From Zoogloea sp044344315 (GTDB lineage: Bacteria; Pseudomonadota; Gammaproteobacteria; Burkholderiales; Rhodocyclaceae), in NCBI RefSeq assembly GCF_044344315.1, contig NZ_JBIJDC010000009.1, forward strand, positions 1-64,000: DNA of 64,000 bases, in the 5' to 3' direction. Below the pieces are notes generated by a model. That model worked only from the letters and a program-made list of their open reading frames with translations. It was not told where the DNA came from and did no database searches. The translations under genes and the position numbers were made by a program. Positions within the stretch are counted from its first letter, which is position 1, and each line of letters starts with the position of its first letter. Positions 17,556 to 24,975 of the stretch are shown here, in pieces.

Positions 17556-18007
17556 AACTCCATCATTTTCTGCTGTTCATCCACCTGGCCGGTGTTGTGA
17601 TCTGGGTTGGAGGCATGGCTTTCGCCCATTTCTGCCTGCGTCCGGCGGCTCTCGCCTTGCCGCCTGCCCAACGTCTCAGTTTATGGAGCGCGGTGCTGGG
17701 GCGATTTTTCCGCATTGTTTGGGGGTGCATCGCCGTGATCGTGGCGTCAGGTTTCGCGATGCTGCTTGAGGTCGGGTTTGCCCAGGCGCCCCGCTCGTGG
17801 CATGTCATGGCTGCCGTCGGGCTGGTGATGGCGGGCATCTTCGCCAGCATCTGGTTCGGCCCGTGGCGGGCCCTGCAGCAGGCCGTTGCCGCCGAGAGCT
17901 GGGCTCAGGGCGCGCAGGCGCTCAACCTCATCCGCCAGCGGGTCACCCTCAACCTGGTGCTGGGTACGTTGACCGTCGCCCTGGCCACCCTCGGCCTCGC
18001 CTACTGA
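17552..18007 (+). CDS. CopD-like four-helix membrane protein
   Basis: Small integral membrane protein of 151 aa with four predicted helices (about residues 4-26, 52-72, 83-105 and 128-149). The start MKLHHFLLFIHLAGVVIWVG, with His residues in helix 1 followed by a WVGG turn, resembles CopD/YkoC-type membrane domains thought to bind copper or heme. That role is not shown here. The GTG start overlaps the rnhB stop (GTGA), so it is translationally coupled. I cannot name a substrate. It is an unusual passenger between rnhB and the TrmH gene. Confidence 0.75.
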   Translation: MKLHHFLLFIHLAGVVIWVGGMAFAHFCLRPAALALPPAQRLSLWSAVLGRFFRIVWGCIAVIVASGFAMLLEVGFAQAPRSWHVMAAVGLVMAGIFASIWFGPWRALQQAVAAESWAQGAQALNLIRQRVTLNLVLGTLTVALATLGLAY

Positions 18008-18009
18008 TC

Positions 18010-18795
18010 GTGAAGCTCATCACCTCCCGCGACAATCCGGCGGTGAAGCACCTGCACGCCCTGGCCACGTCCGCCCGGGACCGGCGCAGGGAGGGGGAAA
18101 CCCTGCTCGACGGCGCTCATCTGCTGGAGGTGGCGTTGGCACGGGGCATTGCTCCACTGCAGGTGGTGGTGAGTGAAAGTGGCAAGGCCCTGCCGGAGAT
18201 TGCGTCCCTGCTGGCGCGCTGTGCACCGGGTGTCCTCATTGAAGTTCCCGACCGGGTGTTTGCCCACATCAGCCCGGTGGACTCGCCCAGCGGCGTGCTG
18301 GCCCGGATCGCCATCCCGGCGCAACCCGACGCGGGGCCGCTGGTGGATACCTGTGTAGTCCTCGACGGTGTGCAGGATCCGGGCAATCTCGGCACCATCC
18401 TGCGCACGGCGGCGGCGGTCGGCGTGGAGGAGGTGCTGCTGACGCCGGGCTGCGCCCAGGCCTGGTCGCCGCGGGTGCTGCGGGCCGCCATGGGGGCGCA
18501 CTTCGGCCTGCGTCTGCGGGAAGGTTGCGATGTCGCCCTCGCCCTCGCCGGTTATCCGGGGGCGATCCTGGCGGCGGATCTGCGCGATGCGGTTGAGCTT
18601 TACGACATGGACCTGCGTCTACCGGTGGCCTGGCTGTTCGGCTCGGAAGGGCAGGGGCTGTCTCCTGCGGTGGCCGCCCTGGCCACCCGCCGGGTGCTGA
18701 TTCCGATGCCGGGCGGGATGGAGTCCCTGAACGTGGGGGTCGCCGCCGGGGTATGCCTGTTCGAGCAGCTGCGCCAGCGCCGTTCAGGCCGGTAG
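18010..18795 (+). CDS. TrmH/SpoU-family RNA 2'-O-methyltransferase
   Basis: SAM-dependent ribose methyltransferase of the knotted SPOUT class, 261 aa. The N-terminal RNA-binding part (KLITSRDNPAVKHLHAL, LLDGAHLLEVAL) resembles 23S rRNA methyltransferases of the RlmB/TsnR group. The catalytic SPOUT motifs are VLDGVQDPGNLGTILRTAA, the SAM-loop FGSEGQGLSP and the terminal SLNVGVAAGVCLFEQ. The exact target nucleotide cannot be told from sequence. The GTG start at 18010 lies 2 bases past the previous stop. The 3' end overlaps the convergent bioD by 12 bases. Confidence 0.88.
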   Translation: MKLITSRDNPAVKHLHALATSARDRRREGETLLDGAHLLEVALARGIAPLQVVVSESGKALPEIASLLARCAPGVLIEVPDRVFAHISPVDSPSGVLARIAIPAQPDAGPLVDTCVVLDGVQDPGNLGTILRTAAAVGVEEVLLTPGCAQAWSPRVLRAAMGAHFGLRLREGCDVALALAGYPGAILAADLRDAVELYDMDLRLPVAWLFGSEGQGLSPAVAALATRRVLIPMPGGMESLNVGVAAGVCLFEQLRQRRSGR

Positions 18796-19452
18796 GCTGA
18801 CGTTGGCCGCTGCCCTCGCGGCTTCGCCGTCAGCCTGAAAGGGAACGACGCCGAGCAGGGGCGCTTCCATGCGCAGGCGCAGGGCATCCAGATTCTCCTG
18901 AAAGCGCAGCATGGCCGGATCCACCTGATTGGCGATCCAGCCCGCCAGCCTCAGGCCCCGGGCCTGGATGGCCTCGGCGGTGAGCAGGGCATGGTTGATG
19001 CAGCCCAGGCGCATGCCCACCACCAGGATCACCGGCAGACCCAGGTCACAGGCCAGGTCGGCGGTGTCGTAGCCGGCATCCAGGGGTACGCGAAAGCCCC
19101 CTACGCCTTCCACCAAAACCACGTCCGCCTGACGGTTGAGTTCGTCAAAGGCCTCGAGGATACGTCGGGCCTCGATGCGCACGCCTTCCTCGGCCGCGGC
19201 GATGTGCGGGGCAATCGGGCTGGTCAGGCAGTAGGGGTTGAGCAGGGCGAGACCGGGGTCGAAGCTGCCGGCCGCGCGCAGGCGGGCAGCGTCCTCATTG
19301 ATGAACTGACCCTGGATCGTTTCGGCGCCGGCGGCCACCGGCTTCATGCCCACGGCCTTCAAGCCGCGGGCCCGGGCCGCGTGGAGCAGGGTGCAGGTGA
19401 CGAAGGTCTTGCCGATCTCGGTGTCGGTGCCGGTGATGAAGTAGGCGCTCAT
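18784..19452 (-). CDS. bioD: Dethiobiotin synthetase
   Basis: ATP-dependent carboxylation and ring closure of DAPA to dethiobiotin, the step before BioB. It has 222 aa. The N-terminal P-loop FITGTDTEIGKTFVTC is a textbook BioD motif, followed by KPVAAG and EGVGGFRVPL. The frame is open much further upstream, but the ATG at 19452 overlaps the bioC stop (ATGA) and gives the family N-terminus MSAYFITGTDT. It is the last gene of the bio operon; its end overlaps the convergent methyltransferase gene. Confidence 0.97.
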   Translation of the reverse strand: MSAYFITGTDTEIGKTFVTCTLLHAARARGLKAVGMKPVAAGAETIQGQFINEDAARLRAAGSFDPGLALLNPYCLTSPIAPHIAAAEEGVRIEARRILEAFDELNRQADVVLVEGVGGFRVPLDAGYDTADLACDLGLPVILVVGMRLGCINHALLTAEAIQARGLRLAGWIANQVDPAMLRFQENLDALRLRMEAPLLGVVPFQADGEAARAAANVSLPA

Positions 19453-20225
19453 GTCTTTTCCGCGAGGAGCCAGAGAGTGTCGTAGGAGGCCGGCAGTCCG
19501 GCCGGCGTGCGGTGTATCTCGTAGGCCTTGACCAGCTTGTGCCAGGCCGTCTTGCCCAGAAGCGTTCGGCGCGGGGCTCCGGTCTGATGGGCCCCGAGGG
19601 TCTTGATGTCGGAGAGCAGACCACGCAGGTTGGGGGCCCAGGCCTGGAGGGTGTCGCGCTCGCTGGCCAGGATGCGCAGCCCGGCGTCTTCGGCGGCGTC
19701 CTCGATCACTTCCGGGGGCTGGAAGGGTAGAACGTGCTCGTGGGCGTCCACCAGCCGGAAGGCGTCGCGCAGCTCGTGCAGGGTGCCGGGGCCGAGGGTG
19801 GCGATCCACAGTTGGCCACCGGGGCGCAGGCTGCGCGCCAGTTCGGGCAGGGCCTTGCGTGGGTGACACCACTGCAGGGCGTAGCTGGACCACAGGGCGT
19901 CGATGCTGGCGTCGGCCAGGGGCAGTCTCTCGAGGTCGGCGCACAGGGGCAGGGCCAGACCAGGGGGCTGGCGGCGCAGCATGGCCGGGGCGAAATCGAG
20001 GGCGATCAGGTCGGCATCGGGGAAGTGGCGCCGCAGTCCCGAGAGGGCATAGCCCGTGCCGCAGCCGGCATCAACGATGCGGTGGGGCCGAAGCGCCTGG
20101 GCCGCGACCATGCTGAGAAGGCGGTCACAGGCGCTACGCTGGACGGCGGCGACGGCATCGTAGGCATCGGCGGCCTTGTCGAAGGCGGCACGGACGGCGC
20201 GCTTGGGGGCCGGTGCATCAGTCAC
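19449..20225 (-). CDS. bioC: Malonyl-ACP O-methyltransferase BioC
   Basis: Methylates malonyl-ACP so that the pimelate moiety can be built by the fatty-acid machinery. It has 258 aa. The N-terminus RAAFDKAADAYDAVAAVQR is characteristic of BioC, and the SAM-binding motif I is VDAGCGTGYALSGL. Its partner BioH, which removes the methyl group at the end of pimeloyl synthesis, is the adjacent upstream gene with an 8-base overlap, so this is the BioC-BioH pathway. The assignment is firm because of both motif and context. Confidence 0.95.
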   Translation of the reverse strand: MTDAPAPKRAVRAAFDKAADAYDAVAAVQRSACDRLLSMVAAQALRPHRIVDAGCGTGYALSGLRRHFPDADLIALDFAPAMLRRQPPGLALPLCADLERLPLADASIDALWSSYALQWCHPRKALPELARSLRPGGQLWIATLGPGTLHELRDAFRLVDAHEHVLPFQPPEVIEDAAEDAGLRILASERDTLQAWAPNLRGLLSDIKTLGAHQTGAPRRTLLGKTAWHKLVKAYEIHRTPAGLPASYDTLWLLAEKT

Positions 20226-20952
20226 GGGCGAAGCCCTCGATCAGGCTGGCGCAGTCTTGCGGGCGTGACAGGAAGGGCGCGTGGCCGGCATCGGCGAAGA
20301 TGCTCAGGCGCCCGTCGGGCAGGGTGTCGGCCAGCCATTCGGCGGCGGCGGTGGGCATCAGGGTGTCACCGGCGCCGTGGAGCAGGCGGACGGGCTGCCG
20401 GATCTCCGGCACCGCGCTGCGCAAGTCGATGCTGGCGAGCAGATCCAGGCCGTCGGCGAGGGCTGCTCTGCGAGCGTCATCCGGTGGCGTCGCGGCACTG
20501 CCCAGACCATTGACCACCTCGCGCCGGCGCGCGTCGCCGAGCCCCTGCAGGGCGATGAAGCGGCGCTGGGTGCCGGCAGGCTCTGCATCAAAGCTGCGTC
20601 GGAAGTCGGCCAGGGTGTCGGCGGGCATGGCGGCCTGCCAGTCCTCGGCCTGCACGAAGCGCGGCGTGGCGCTGATGAGGACGAGTCGGGCGATGTGGTC
20701 GGGATGGTGGCGGGCCAGATGCAACGCCAGCTGGGCACCCAGGGACCAGCCGACCAGCAGACTGTTCCCGGGGAGCTGCGCCAGCACGGCGTCGGACCAG
20801 CTTTCAAGGCTGTCCCCGGCAGAGGCCGCGTTGCCATGGCCGGGCAGATCGATGATCCGCACGTCCAGGCTTGGGTCCAGGGCGGCTCGCAAGGGGGCCC
20901 ACACTGCGGATGACAGCCCCCAGCCATGGAGGAGAACAATGGGGTGGGTCAT
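20218..20952 (-). CDS. bioH: Pimeloyl-ACP methyl ester carboxylesterase BioH
   Basis: Alpha/beta-hydrolase that cleaves pimeloyl-ACP methyl ester, stopping chain growth at C7. It has 244 aa. The oxyanion motif LLHGWGLSS is at the N-terminus, the nucleophile elbow is GWSLGAQ, the acid is in GAGDTLMP and the His in DAGHAPFLS. All triad residues are therefore intact, in contrast to the hydrolase at 53854. It lies between bioF and bioC and overlaps both by 4-8 bases. BioH in an operon with BioC is a common but not universal arrangement. Confidence 0.94.
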   Translation of the reverse strand: MTHPIVLLHGWGLSSAVWAPLRAALDPSLDVRIIDLPGHGNAASAGDSLESWSDAVLAQLPGNSLLVGWSLGAQLALHLARHHPDHIARLVLISATPRFVQAEDWQAAMPADTLADFRRSFDAEPAGTQRRFIALQGLGDARRREVVNGLGSAATPPDDARRAALADGLDLLASIDLRSAVPEIRQPVRLLHGAGDTLMPTAAAEWLADTLPDGRLSIFADAGHAPFLSRPQDCASLIEGFARD

Positions 20953-22133
20953 GGCTGTGCGGCCTCCAGACGCTGGAGGGTGGCCACGAGTCGATCGACC
21001 TGCTCATTGCTGTGGGCCGCCGAGAGCACGATGCGCAGGCGTGCCGAGCCCTTGGGTACGGTAGGCGGGCGGATCGCCGGGACCCACAGCCCCTCGGCGT
21101 CGAGGGCCCGGGAGACGGCCAGGGTCTCGTGGTTGTCCCCGATCACCAGGGGCTGGATGGGCGTGTCGGAGGGTAGCAGCTGCCAGCGCTGCAGGCGCAG
21201 ACCGGTCTTGAAGCGGGCAATCAGGGCGTTGAGGTGGGCCCGTCGCCCGTCGCCCTGTTCGATCAGCTCGAGGGCGGTGAGCAGGCCTTCGGCCAGCATC
21301 GGCGGTGCACCGGTGGTGAAGATGTAGCTGCGGGCCTTGTTGAGCAGCCAGTCGATCACGTCCCGCTGGCCGGCCACGAAGGCGCCGGACACGCCCGCGG
21401 CCTTGCCCAGGGTGCCCATGTAGATCAAGCGCGGTGAGGCCAGGCCGAAGTGGGCCAGGCAGCCACGCCCCTGGGGGCCGAGCACGCCGAAGCCGTGGGC
21501 GTCATCCACCAGCAGCCAGGCCTGGTGGGCTTCGGCCAGGGCGAGGAGCTCGCGCAGGGGCGCGATGTCACCGTCCATGCTGAACACCCCGTCGGTGACG
21601 ATGAGCTTCCGCTGGGCGTCGGAGGCGGCCAGCCGTGCTGCCAGGGCTTGCAGGTCGCAATGGGGGTAGCGGATCAGTTCGGCCCGGGAGAGCAGGGCGC
21701 CATCCACCAGGGAGGCGTGGTTGAGCTTGTCGGCGAAGATGGCATCGCCGCGGCCGACCAGGGCCGGCATGACGCCGATGTTGGCCATGTATCCCGTGGA
21801 GAAATAGAGTGCATCGTCCATGCCGGTGAAGGTGGCGAGGCGCTGCTCCAGGGCTTCGTGGGCGGCGTAGTGGCCGCTGACCAGGTGCGAGGCGCCGGAG
21901 CCGGTGCCCCAGCGCTGGCTGCCGTGGCGGACGGCTTCGGCGATGGCCGGCTCGGCGGCGAGGCCCAGGTAGTCGTTGGAGCAGAAGGCGAGGACGGGCT
22001 CCGCCCGGTCGGCCAGGCGCGTATCGGGCCGGCAGGGCGTGGTGACAACGCGGCGGCGGCGGCGCAGGCCGGCGGCGTCGAGTTCGCCCAGCCCGGCGCG
22101 CAGTTCGTCCAGCGGGTCGATGTGCTCAGCCAA
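20949..22133 (-). CDS. bioF: 8-amino-7-oxononanoate synthase
   Basis: PLP enzyme that joins pimeloyl-ACP and alanine to KAPA. It has 394 aa, close to the E. coli size. The fold-type I alpha-oxoamine-synthase features are present: FCSNDYLGLA near the N-terminus, VDDAHGFGVLGPQGRG, and the PLP lysine in MGTLGKAAGVSGAFVAG. It overlaps bioA by 8 bases and bioH by 4. The tetrapyrrole enzyme HemA is a homologue, but the bio context settles the assignment. Confidence 0.97.
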   Translation of the reverse strand: MAEHIDPLDELRAGLGELDAAGLRRRRRVVTTPCRPDTRLADRAEPVLAFCSNDYLGLAAEPAIAEAVRHGSQRWGTGSGASHLVSGHYAAHEALEQRLATFTGMDDALYFSTGYMANIGVMPALVGRGDAIFADKLNHASLVDGALLSRAELIRYPHCDLQALAARLAASDAQRKLIVTDGVFSMDGDIAPLRELLALAEAHQAWLLVDDAHGFGVLGPQGRGCLAHFGLASPRLIYMGTLGKAAGVSGAFVAGQRDVIDWLLNKARSYIFTTGAPPMLAEGLLTALELIEQGDGRRAHLNALIARFKTGLRLQRWQLLPSDTPIQPLVIGDNHETLAVSRALDAEGLWVPAIRPPTVPKGSARLRIVLSAAHSNEQVDRLVATLQRLEAAQP

Positions 22134-23457
22134 GGCTGGCCTCCAGAGCGGCGGCGCAGCGGCTGGCGAGCAAGTCGATCTCCTCGTCGGACAGGATGTA
22201 GGGCGGCATGGTGTAGACCGTGTTGCCGATGGGGCGCAGCAGCAGTTCCCGGTTCAGCGCCTCGGCGAAGAAGCGGTGGGAAAAGCCGGCGGGCGCATCG
22301 GCCACGTCGAAGGCCAGAATCATGCCCTGCTGACGCAGGTGGCGTACCTTCGGGTGGCTGCCCACTGCGGCCCGGAAGGCCTCGCCAAGGCGGGCGGCCT
22401 TGCGCCGGTTGGCGAGGATCACATTGTCCTGGGCGAAGATGTCGAGGGTCGCCAGGGCGGCCCGGCAAGCCAGCGGGTTGCCGGTGTAGGAGTGGGAATG
22501 CAGGAAGCCTCGGGCGGTGTCGTCGTCGTAGAAGGCCTCGAAGACCCGGTGGGTGGTGAGGACGATGGACAGAGGCAGGTAGCCGCCCGAGATGCCCTTG
22601 GACAGGAGCAGGAAATCGGGCCAGATGCCGGCCTGCTCGCAGGCGAAGAAGCTCCCCGTGCGGCCGCAGCCCACAGCAATCTCGTCGGCAATGAGGTGGA
22701 CCTGGAAGCGGTCGCAGAGCTGGCGGGCCAGACGCAGGTATTCCGGGTCGTACATGACCATGCCGGAGGCACCCTGCACCAGGGGTTCGACGATCAGGGC
22801 TGCGGTCTCGTCGGCGTGGGCCACGAGGTGAGCTTCGAGGGCGGCGGCGGCGCGACGGGCCACATCGGCAGCGCTTTCACCGGCTGCGGCCAGGCGGGCG
22901 TCGGGGCTGGGCACGCAGGTGCCACCGCGGACCAGGTCGGCATAGGCGTCACGAAACAGGGCGACGTCAGTGACGGCCAGGGCGCCGACGGTTTCACCGT
23001 GGTAGCTGCCGGCCAGGCTGACGAAGCGGTTCTTGCCCGGTTTGCCCTGGTTGCGCCAGAAATGGACGCTCATCTTGAGAGCGATCTCGGTAGCCGAGGC
23101 GCCGTCGGAGGCGTAGAAGGCGTGGCCGAGCTGGTGGCCGGTGAGGGCGGCGAGGCGTTCGGAGAGTTCGACCACCGGCTCGTGGGTGAAGCCGGCAAGC
23201 ATCACGTGCTCCAGGGTGTCGAGCTGGGCCTTGAGGGCGTTGCCGATGCGCGGGTTGGCGTGGCCAAAGAGGTTGACCCACCAGGAGCTGATGCCGTCCA
23301 GGTAGCGCCGCCCGTCCATGTCGAAGAGCCAGGCGCCTTCACCCCGGGAGATGGGGATCAGCGGCAGCTGCTCATGGTGTTTCATCTGGGTGCACGGGTG
23401 CCACACCGCGGCGAGGGAGCGGGTCAGGAGGCGGGTGTTGTGCGGACTGGACGACAT
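22126..23457 (-). CDS. bioA: Adenosylmethionine-8-amino-7-oxononanoate aminotransferase
   Basis: PLP aminotransferase making DAPA from KAPA, with SAM as the unusual amino donor. It has 443 aa. VWHPCTQMKHHEQLPLIPIS near the N-terminus is BioA-specific; the PLP motifs LIADEIAVGCGRTGSFFACE and LLSKGISGGYLPLS (with the PLP Lys) follow. The ATG at 23457 (MSSSPHNTRLL) is chosen; a longer frame from 23565 would run through a likely terminator hairpin. It is the first gene of bioA-F-H-C-D. bioB is not in the window. Confidence 0.97.
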   Translation of the reverse strand: MSSSPHNTRLLTRSLAAVWHPCTQMKHHEQLPLIPISRGEGAWLFDMDGRRYLDGISSWWVNLFGHANPRIGNALKAQLDTLEHVMLAGFTHEPVVELSERLAALTGHQLGHAFYASDGASATEIALKMSVHFWRNQGKPGKNRFVSLAGSYHGETVGALAVTDVALFRDAYADLVRGGTCVPSPDARLAAAGESAADVARRAAAALEAHLVAHADETAALIVEPLVQGASGMVMYDPEYLRLARQLCDRFQVHLIADEIAVGCGRTGSFFACEQAGIWPDFLLLSKGISGGYLPLSIVLTTHRVFEAFYDDDTARGFLHSHSYTGNPLACRAALATLDIFAQDNVILANRRKAARLGEAFRAAVGSHPKVRHLRQQGMILAFDVADAPAGFSHRFFAEALNRELLLRPIGNTVYTMPPYILSDEEIDLLASRCAAALEASLG

Positions 23458-23477
23458 GGGTGGATCGGAGGCGACTC

Positions 23478-23519
23478 GGAAAGTGAAAAGTGGAGCGGCC
23501 AGGGCATGGCGGCTCCACT
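23478..23519 (-). terminator. Candidate rho-independent terminator after the lipoprotein gene
   Basis: An 8-base perfect stem (GCTCCACT 23512-23519 with AGTGGAGC 23489-23496) with a 15-base loop is followed, reading leftwards on the minus strand, by TTTCACTTTCC. A second hairpin (GCAGCGCC 23534-23541 with GGCGCTGC 23545-23552) sits just after the lipoprotein stop. Together they would separate the lipoprotein transcript from bioA. Read from sequence, not folded by software. Confidence 0.5.
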
Positions 23520-23568
23520 CGGCGGACCGGCCTGCAGCGCCTGGGGCGCTGCGTGCAGGTGCCAATGC

Positions 23569-24852
23569 TCAGTAGGCGTAGATGCTGGCGCTGCCGGCAC
23601 CGACGGCCGTGTAGATGCTCTGGGCATTGATCAGACCGTACAGGGTGCTGCCCGCCAGCGGCGAGGTTTGTGCTGTCCAGGTGGTGCCCGTGATCTCCCG
23701 GGTGTAGATCGTTCCGTTGGTGCCCAGGGCCACCAGTCGCGAGGCCGCAGACACGGCGGTCAGGTTGCCGGCAAGGACGGTGCTGGTCCAGGTACTGGCA
23801 TCATTGCTGGTGAGCACGGTGCCGTCGGCACCGACGGCCACGAAGGTGTAGGTGGTGACGCTGTTGCTGGTGGTGGCTACGGCCGCCACTGCGGTGAGGT
23901 CACCGGTCTGGGTGGTGGCCGTCCAGTTGACGGCGTCGGTACTGGTGAGCACGGTACCACCGCTGCCAACAGCCACCCACACACCCTTGGTGGAGTAGGC
24001 CACGCCGCGCAGGTTGGCGGTGACGGCCGGCGTCACCGAGGTGGCGTTCCAGGTGATGCCGTCGTTGGAGTAGCGCAGGGCGCCGTTGTCGCCCACGGCC
24101 ACCACGGTGGAGCCGTTCGTGGCGATGGCGTTGAGGGTCTGGGTGGTGCCCGTGGCGCTGCCGGGGACGGTGGTCCAGGTGTTGATGTCGGCGCTGTAGG
24201 CGGCGGTGCCGTTGCTGCCGACGGCCACGTACTTGGCGATGCTGCTTGCGTACACCACACCCTTCAGGTGGACGCTGCTGTCGACGAGCGTACCGGTCGG
24301 GGTGATCCAGCTCAGGGGCTCGGACGAAACATAGTTGCGGCCGGTGGTGGTGTCGGGGGTGCGGAAGATTGCCCCATCATCGCCAACAGCCACGTACGAA
24401 TAGGTGCTGGCACCGCTGGCGGTGAGGCCATAGGCGACGCTGCGCAGGGTCTTGCCCGCGCCCAGGGTGCCCCCCGTGTACCAGGTCGAGCCAGCCAGGC
24501 GGGTGGTGGCCGTCTGCACTGTGGCGCCAGGCCCGCCCTCGCCGCCGTCCTTGCGGGCATTGACGGTGAAGGCGTACTGGGTGGCATCGGTCAGCCCGGT
24601 GAGCACGTAGGGCGGTGACACCTTGAGTCGGTAGCTGGCGGTCTTCTCGCCTGGAGAAACGCTGGTACCTGCCTTGAACCACAGCCAGTAATCCACGCCC
24701 GCTTCGGCAGTCCAGTTGATGAAGGCCTGGTTTTCACCCGCCACCACGGTGAAGTTGGAAGGTGCCGGAGCGGAAGAACCTCCTCCACCGCAGGCGGTGA
24801 GGAGTGCGGTCAGGGTGGCAGCAAGGATCAGGCGGCGTTGGGGCAGGAACAT
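23569..24852 (-). CDS. Lipoprotein with fibronectin-III-like domain and propeller-type repeats
   Basis: Not a named family that I recognise. It is 427 aa with a lipobox (LLTAC at residues 17-21) and a GGGGSS linker, so it should be lipid-anchored outside the cytoplasm. Residues about 33-115 look like a fibronectin-type-III sandwich (ends PPYVLTGLTDATQYAFTVNA). The rest is six or more repeats of roughly 45 residues built on YVAVGxxGT...S.D..TW (for example FVAVGADGTVLTSNDASTW), as in BNR/Asp-box or photosystem-II-assembly-like beta-propellers. It is very rich in Thr, Ala, Gly and Val, typical of surface proteins. It stands alone between bioA and ppk, with terminator-like hairpins on its 3' side. 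Confidence 0.8.
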   Translation of the reverse strand: MFLPQRRLILAATLTALLTACGGGGSSAPAPSNFTVVAGENQAFINWTAEAGVDYWLWFKAGTSVSPGEKTASYRLKVSPPYVLTGLTDATQYAFTVNARKDGGEGGPGATVQTATTRLAGSTWYTGGTLGAGKTLRSVAYGLTASGASTYSYVAVGDDGAIFRTPDTTTGRNYVSSEPLSWITPTGTLVDSSVHLKGVVYASSIAKYVAVGSNGTAAYSADINTWTTVPGSATGTTQTLNAIATNGSTVVAVGDNGALRYSNDGITWNATSVTPAVTANLRGVAYSTKGVWVAVGSGGTVLTSTDAVNWTATTQTGDLTAVAAVATTSNSVTTYTFVAVGADGTVLTSNDASTWTSTVLAGNLTAVSAASRLVALGTNGTIYTREITGTTWTAQTSPLAGSTLYGLINAQSIYTAVGAGSASIYAY

Positions 24853-24908
24853 GGAGGCAGGACCATCAATGAATGGGGCGATCCCGGATTCTACAGCAGG
24901 GGGGCTGT

Positions 24909-24943
24909 CCTGCCAGCGCTCCCGTGCATGGCGCGCTGGCAGG
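24909..24943. terminator. Strong hairpin between ppk and the lipoprotein gene
   Basis: A perfect 11-base stem (CCTGCCAGCGC 24909-24919 and its complement 24933-24943) with a 13-base loop lies 32 bases beyond the ppk stop. No U-run follows in either direction, so an intrinsic terminator is uncertain. It could instead stabilise the ppk 3' end. Confidence 0.35.
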
Positions 24944-24975
24944 GGGCGGCCTCAGACCGAGGCTCATGCCGCAGA

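Noticed and set aside
21976..24618. 880-codon plus-strand open frame with many Gly and Val residues
   Set aside because: Antisense to bioA and the lipoprotein; repetitive look comes from the repeats and codon bias of those genes.
24909..24943. Hairpin after ppk as a certain intrinsic terminator
   Set aside because: Stem is strong, but no U-run follows on either strand; it is kept only as a low-confidence feature.
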